This document shows, piece by piece, positions 60,825 through 64,000 of a stretch of DNA of 64,000 nt. The stretch's first letter is position 1. Each line of letters begins with the position of its first letter. The position numbers were made by a program, and so were the translations under genes. Under the pieces are notes generated by a model. That model saw nothing but the letters and a program-made list of their open reading frames with translations. It ran no database searches and was not told the origin of the DNA. This DNA comes from Corynebacterium sp. P4-C1. Lineage in GTDB: Bacteria > Actinomycetota > Actinomycetes > Mycobacteriales > Mycobacteriaceae. Where the stretch lies: assembly GCF_030503595.1 (NCBI RefSeq), contig NZ_CP129966.1, positions 1,054,001 through 1,118,000 on the forward strand. Reading direction: 5' to 3'.

Positions 60825-61360
60825 GCCGGCCCGAAACGCTGGTACGCCTCCAGGTAGCCTTTCGCGCGTTCAGCGCGGGGCACTCGGTCGGCCCACTCCC
60901 AGAACTCCGGCCCGTGGCCAGGAATGAAAGTGTGCACCAGCTCGTGCACGACAACGGCGTCGACGACCCAGTCGGGCACGTCGCGAAGCCGGTCGCTGAT
61001 CCGGATGTCGCCGGTTGAAATTGTGCACGACCCCCACTGAGTGTTGTGGTTGCTCGCCCACCGCACGGAACCGATATTAGCTTTGCCGTCGAGGACCTGC
61101 TTGTTCAGCTTTTCTGCGCGCGCGAGCAGGTCCTCGTCCGAAACCGCGTGCGAGGTCGTGCGCCGGGACAGTTTCGCCAGAATCTCCCCGACGGCCTCAC
61201 GTTCCTCCGCTGCGGAAAACCGCGCGGGAATGCGCACCACGATCTTGTCCCCCGCGTGGCGTGCCTGCACCGTGCGTGTCCTGCGCGCCGAACGGATCAC
61301 CTCCACGCCTTCGGGCGGCCATTGCCCGCCGCCGGATGTCGTTTGAAATGGACGTTGCAT
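60821..61360 (-). CDS. M48/DUF45 (WSS/SprT-like) metallopeptidase
   Basis: A 179-residue putative zinc peptidase. Its metal site is HELVHTFIPGHGPEFWEW (HExxH plus a downstream His). The preceding NHNTQWGSCTISTGDIRIS, with DVPDWVVDAVVV, is the YgjP-type signature. It overlaps the DUF2342 stop by 4 bases, convergent, and is divergent from the E1-like gene. Confidence 0.88.
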   Translation of the reverse strand: MQRPFQTTSGGGQWPPEGVEVIRSARRTRTVQARHAGDKIVVRIPARFSAAEEREAVGEILAKLSRRTTSHAVSDEDLLARAEKLNKQVLDGKANIGSVRWASNHNTQWGSCTISTGDIRISDRLRDVPDWVVDAVVVHELVHTFIPGHGPEFWEWADRVPRAERAKGYLEAYQRFGPA

Positions 61361-61402
61361 GGGTGCGGATGCTCTCTGCCGCTGGAATAGTGGCGGTCGG
61401 GG

Positions 61403-62263
61403 GTGGAAATTTTGCTGGACGATTCAACACTAGTCACGCTCGGCCACGGGGTGCGCGTACTTGCCCGCGGGGAGGATGCCGTGCAATTCGGTGTGGACGC
61501 GACACGCAGCGGAGTCGTGGAGACACCGCTCGCGCCCGTACTCAGCAGGGCACTCGGGGGCACAGATTGGCCGCTGACCGTCGGCACGCTGAAAGACAGG
61601 CTCGTCGGCGAGTGCCGCGTGGACACGACATCCGCGCGCACGCTTATCGACGATTTGTGGTCCTACCGCATCCTCGTCCCCGCCGAGCCGGCGGCGGTGG
61701 CAGTGCTGGGGACGTCGCTGTTAGCACGGGAGATCACGCGGGTGCTCAACGCCTGCGGGGCTATGGTGCGCATCCCGCTGACCAACGAGGACACCGCGGA
61801 CTTCATGGAGCGGCAAGACGGCGTTCCTGTGGTCGTGGTGGACCGCGCGCACGAATACTTGACGCACGGCCGGGCGCTCAAACGCCACAGCGGCTGGCTT
61901 GTACCGGTGCTCTCCTACGACTCGCGGGTGATCGTCGGCCCGGTGGCCCGGGACGGCCGCTACGCCTGCGCCATGTGCGCCTACATGCATCTGCAGGACC
62001 GGGACGAGCACTTCCACCACACCTCCGCCGCGCTAACGCAGCAGCCCGCAACGATGGATCCCGTCGTGGCCGCAGTCGGTGCCGCCGCTGCCGCAGTCGT
62101 GGTCAGACGGCTGTGCGGCATGCCCGACCCGCCCGGGGTCATCGCGGAAACTCCGGGCATTGGCTGGGCCGCCGTGGTGGACCCGCTCGGTTCGCAACCC
62201 GTCGTGGACGTGGACATGGCCCCGCACCCGCAGTGCCCGGTGTGCGCCGCGCAGGAAATCTGA
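61403..62263 (+). CDS. E1-like / TOMM-cyclodehydratase-like zinc protein
   Basis: 286 residues. The N-terminal 90 residues resemble a winged-helix/peptide-clamp region. The middle has a degenerate Rossmann motif (VAVLGTSLLAREITRVLNACG). Two CxxC pairs (YACAMCAYMHLQDRDEHF and HPQCPVCAA) match the zinc tetrad of E1-like proteins that clamp leader peptides in thiazole/oxazole-modified peptide pathways. No precursor peptide, YcaO or dehydrogenase gene is near. GTG start. Mycobacteria carry a homologue in the same neighbourhood, so a housekeeping role is likelier than bacteriocin synthesis. Confidence 0.72.
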   Translation: MEILLDDSTLVTLGHGVRVLARGEDAVQFGVDATRSGVVETPLAPVLSRALGGTDWPLTVGTLKDRLVGECRVDTTSARTLIDDLWSYRILVPAEPAAVAVLGTSLLAREITRVLNACGAMVRIPLTNEDTADFMERQDGVPVVVVDRAHEYLTHGRALKRHSGWLVPVLSYDSRVIVGPVARDGRYACAMCAYMHLQDRDEHFHHTSAALTQQPATMDPVVAAVGAAAAAVVVRRLCGMPDPPGVIAETPGIGWAAVVDPLGSQPVVDVDMAPHPQCPVCAAQEI

Positions 62264-62270
62264 CCTGCTG

Positions 62271-64000
62271 CTAGCGATAATCCTCGAGCACAGCGAGCAG
62301 GTCCTCGCCGTACTGCTCGAGCTTGGCTGGCCCGATCCCGGAGATGTCCAGCAGCTCGCCTTCGCTGGCGGGCATCGCCTCCACAACCGAGAGCAGCGTC
62401 GCGTCCGTGAACACCATGTACGGCGGATGCTGAGCTTCGCGCGCGACCTCGAGACGCCACTGTTTCAGCGCCAAGAATGCGGCTTCATTGTAGGTCGGTT
62501 CGCAGTCCTCATGGCGGCCGAGGCTCTTCTCCGCCGGGGTGGCGAGCTGATTGCCGCACACGCGGCACCGCTTGGAGCGTTTCAGCCGCTCTGGCGCGGC
62601 CTCCACATCCAGCTGCGGGGCGATACCGTCGAGGAAGCGGGAGCGCTCGCGGGAAGCTCGGCCACCCTCCTGCCGGGCCAGCGACCACGACAGGTGTAGG
62701 TGCTCGCGGGCACGGGTGATGCCCACGTAGAACAAGCGGCGCTCCTCCTCGATCTGATCGTCGCCGGCCTTGATGGCGTGCGAGATCGGCAGGGTCTTCT
62801 CCACCAGTCCGGCGAGGAAGACCGCATCCCACTCCAAGCCCTTCGCGGCGTGGAGGCTGGCCAGCGTCACGCCGTCGACAGCCGGGGGCTGCTTCGCTTC
62901 CGCGCGCTGGCGCAGGGACCCCAGCACCCCGGGCAAGTCGGTGGCCTCGCCGGTGCGGACAATGTCGGCGATGAGCTCCACCAATGCGTTGAGTGTCTGC
63001 CACCGCTCGCGCTGGCGGGCGCCCTCTGGCTCGGTGGCCGACAGGCCCAGCGGCGCGAACGCCGCCTTGGCCACCGCCACTGGGTCGTCGGGCAAGTCGT
63101 TGCGGCGGGTGGCGGAGACGAGCACGTTGATCGCCTCGCGGATTTCGGGCCGGGTGAAAAAGCCTTCGCCGCCCCGGACTTGGTAGACCACGCCGGCATC
63201 GGAAAGCGCCTGCTCGAACACCGCCGACTGCGCGTTGATGCGGTAGAGCACGGCGATCTCGCGGGCGGGGGTTCCCGCGGCGATGAGTTTCTTGATCTGG
63301 GCGGCGACATCGCGCGCCTCCGAAGGCTCGTCCGGGTAGGAGGCGAATGTCGGCTCCGGCCCTGGATCGCGCATGCCCTGCAATTCCAGGCGGGTGCCCG
63401 CTTCCCTGCCCGTGGCCTTGGAGATGACGGTGTTGGCCAGGTCGGTGACCTCGGGTGTGGAACGGTAGTCCCGCTGCAACTTCACCACGGTGCCGTGCGG
63501 GTACGTGCGGGAGAAATTCAGCAGGTAATCCGGCGTCGCGCCGGTGAAGGAGTAAATCGTCTGGTTGGCGTCGCCCACCACAGTGAGGTCGTCGCGCTGA
63601 CCGAGCCAGCCCTCCAGCACCCGCTGCTGCAGCGGGGTGACGTCCTGGTACTCGTCCACGACGAAGGTCTGGTACTGGTTGCGGAATTCCTCGGCAACGG
63701 CCGGGGCATTCTCCAGCGCGCCGGCGACGTGCAGCAACAAGTCGTCGAAATCGAGCGCCATGCCCTCCGGGCTGGTCTTGGCTTCCTCGTAGCGCTTGTA
63801 CACGGCCGCGACTTTCTCCGCCGCTGCTGGCGGCTCGCGGTGGGAATTCTCAATCGCGCCGGCGTAGCCCTCCGGTGTGATCAGGGAGGCCTTGGCCCAC
63901 TCAATCTCGCCGAGGAGGTCGCGCACGAGCTCTTTGTCCGGTTCCAGGCCGACGGTGCGGGTGGCGCGGGCGACGAGCGGGAATTTGTTGTCGATCAGTG
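62271..64000 (-). CDS. uvrD2: UvrD2-type ATP-dependent DNA helicase (5' end off window)
   Basis: At least 576 residues of a superfamily 1A helicase; the frame stays open to 64000, so the N-terminus with Walker A is outside. Seen here are the DFDDLL and VDEYQDVTPLQ (motif II), GDANQTIYSFTGA (III), LQRDYRSTPEV (IV), SLHAAKGLEWDAVFLAGL (V) and FYVGITRAREHLHLSW (VI) motifs. They are followed by a CxxC...C element (CRVCGNQLATPAEKSLGRHEDC) and a C-terminal HRDC domain. That architecture is UvrD2 of mycolata. Confidence 0.93.
   Translation of the reverse strand, partial: LIDNKFPLVARATRTVGLEPDKELVRDLLGEIEWAKASLITPEGYAGAIENSHREPPAAAEKVAAVYKRYEEAKTSPEGMALDFDDLLLHVAGALENAPAVAEEFRNQYQTFVVDEYQDVTPLQQRVLEGWLGQRDDLTVVGDANQTIYSFTGATPDYLLNFSRTYPHGTVVKLQRDYRSTPEVTDLANTVISKATGREAGTRLELQGMRDPGPEPTFASYPDEPSEARDVAAQIKKLIAAGTPAREIAVLYRINAQSAVFEQALSDAGVVYQVRGGEGFFTRPEIREAINVLVSATRRNDLPDDPVAVAKAAFAPLGLSATEPEGARQRERWQTLNALVELIADIVRTGEATDLPGVLGSLRQRAEAKQPPAVDGVTLASLHAAKGLEWDAVFLAGLVEKTLPISHAIKAGDDQIEEERRLFYVGITRAREHLHLSWSLARQEGGRASRERSRFLDGIAPQLDVEAAPERLKRSKRCRVCGNQLATPAEKSLGRHEDCEPTYNEAAFLALKQWRLEVAREAQHPPYMVFTDATLLSVVEAMPASEGELLDISGIGPAKLEQYGEDLLAVLEDYR

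Overview
The window looks like chromosomal DNA of a Corynebacterium species. The tmRNA encodes the corynebacterial-type tag AEKNSQRDYALAA. The gene orders prfB-ftsE-ftsX-smpB next to hisN, and UPF0182 / PDZ-Lon protease / DUF2342 / M48 / E1-like / uvrD2, are those of mycolic-acid actinobacteria. Most of the DNA is GC-rich. No sequence database was consulted; all family names are judged from motifs.

Layout. 1-5574 is a minus-strand rRNA operon (23S, a tRNA-less spacer, 16S, and a leader with a near-consensus promoter). 5575-10958 is a minus-strand block: prfB, ftsE, ftsX, smpB, a short-chain dehydrogenase, ssrA (tmRNA) and a lipoprotein. 11034-14520 is a TPP-riboswitch-led run: thiC, an inositol-monophosphatase-family gene and hisN, with overlapping ends. 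14517-26151 holds the rest of thiamine synthesis (thiE, thiO-thiS-thiG, thiF). It is interleaved with a secreted trypsin-like protease, a DUF222/HNH protein, a frameshifted NRAMP-type transporter, a CDF transporter, an orphan ectoine synthase and a BCCT osmolyte carrier. 26213-32932 carries a class V aminotransferase, dipZ divergent from a Met-rich lipoprotein/ECF sigma/anti-sigma operon, an LLM-type oxidoreductase and a frameshifted chromate transporter.

33038-41163 is an AT-richer island: a secreted SGNH hydrolase with a PNLP-type repeat stalk, a self-sufficient CYP102-type P450-reductase fusion and an acyl-CoA/fatty-acid ligase, closed by a terminator and a broken IS256-type element. A truncated phosphatase-like remnant and a butanediol-dehydrogenase-type gene follow.

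44421-53547 is a roughly 9.1-kb integrated element in the initiator tRNA(fMet) gene, bounded by 40-bp perfect direct repeats. It carries an integrase truncated by an IS3 insertion, two regulator/efflux pairs, IS6 remnants, ssb, a 47-residue protein, a DUF4192 protein and a resolvase tail. An IS481-type element has split the left attachment site with a 16-bp duplication. The original chromosomal tRNA end (with encoded CCA) and its terminator are still visible at 42873-42929. The tRNA now ends in element-derived sequence with no encoded CCA.

53654-64000 is conserved actinobacterial core: UPF0182, a PPA1309-type protein, a lipoprotein, a PDZ-Lon protease, a DUF2342 protein, an M48/WSS-type metallopeptidase, an E1-like zinc protein and uvrD2, whose 5' end lies off the window.

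The sets most likely to act together are: the SGNH hydrolase, P450 and ligase (release, oxidation and activation of a fatty acid); DipZ, Met-rich lipoprotein, sigma and Met-rich anti-sigma (an extracytoplasmic redox or metal circuit); tmRNA with SmpB and RF2; and the thiamine genes.
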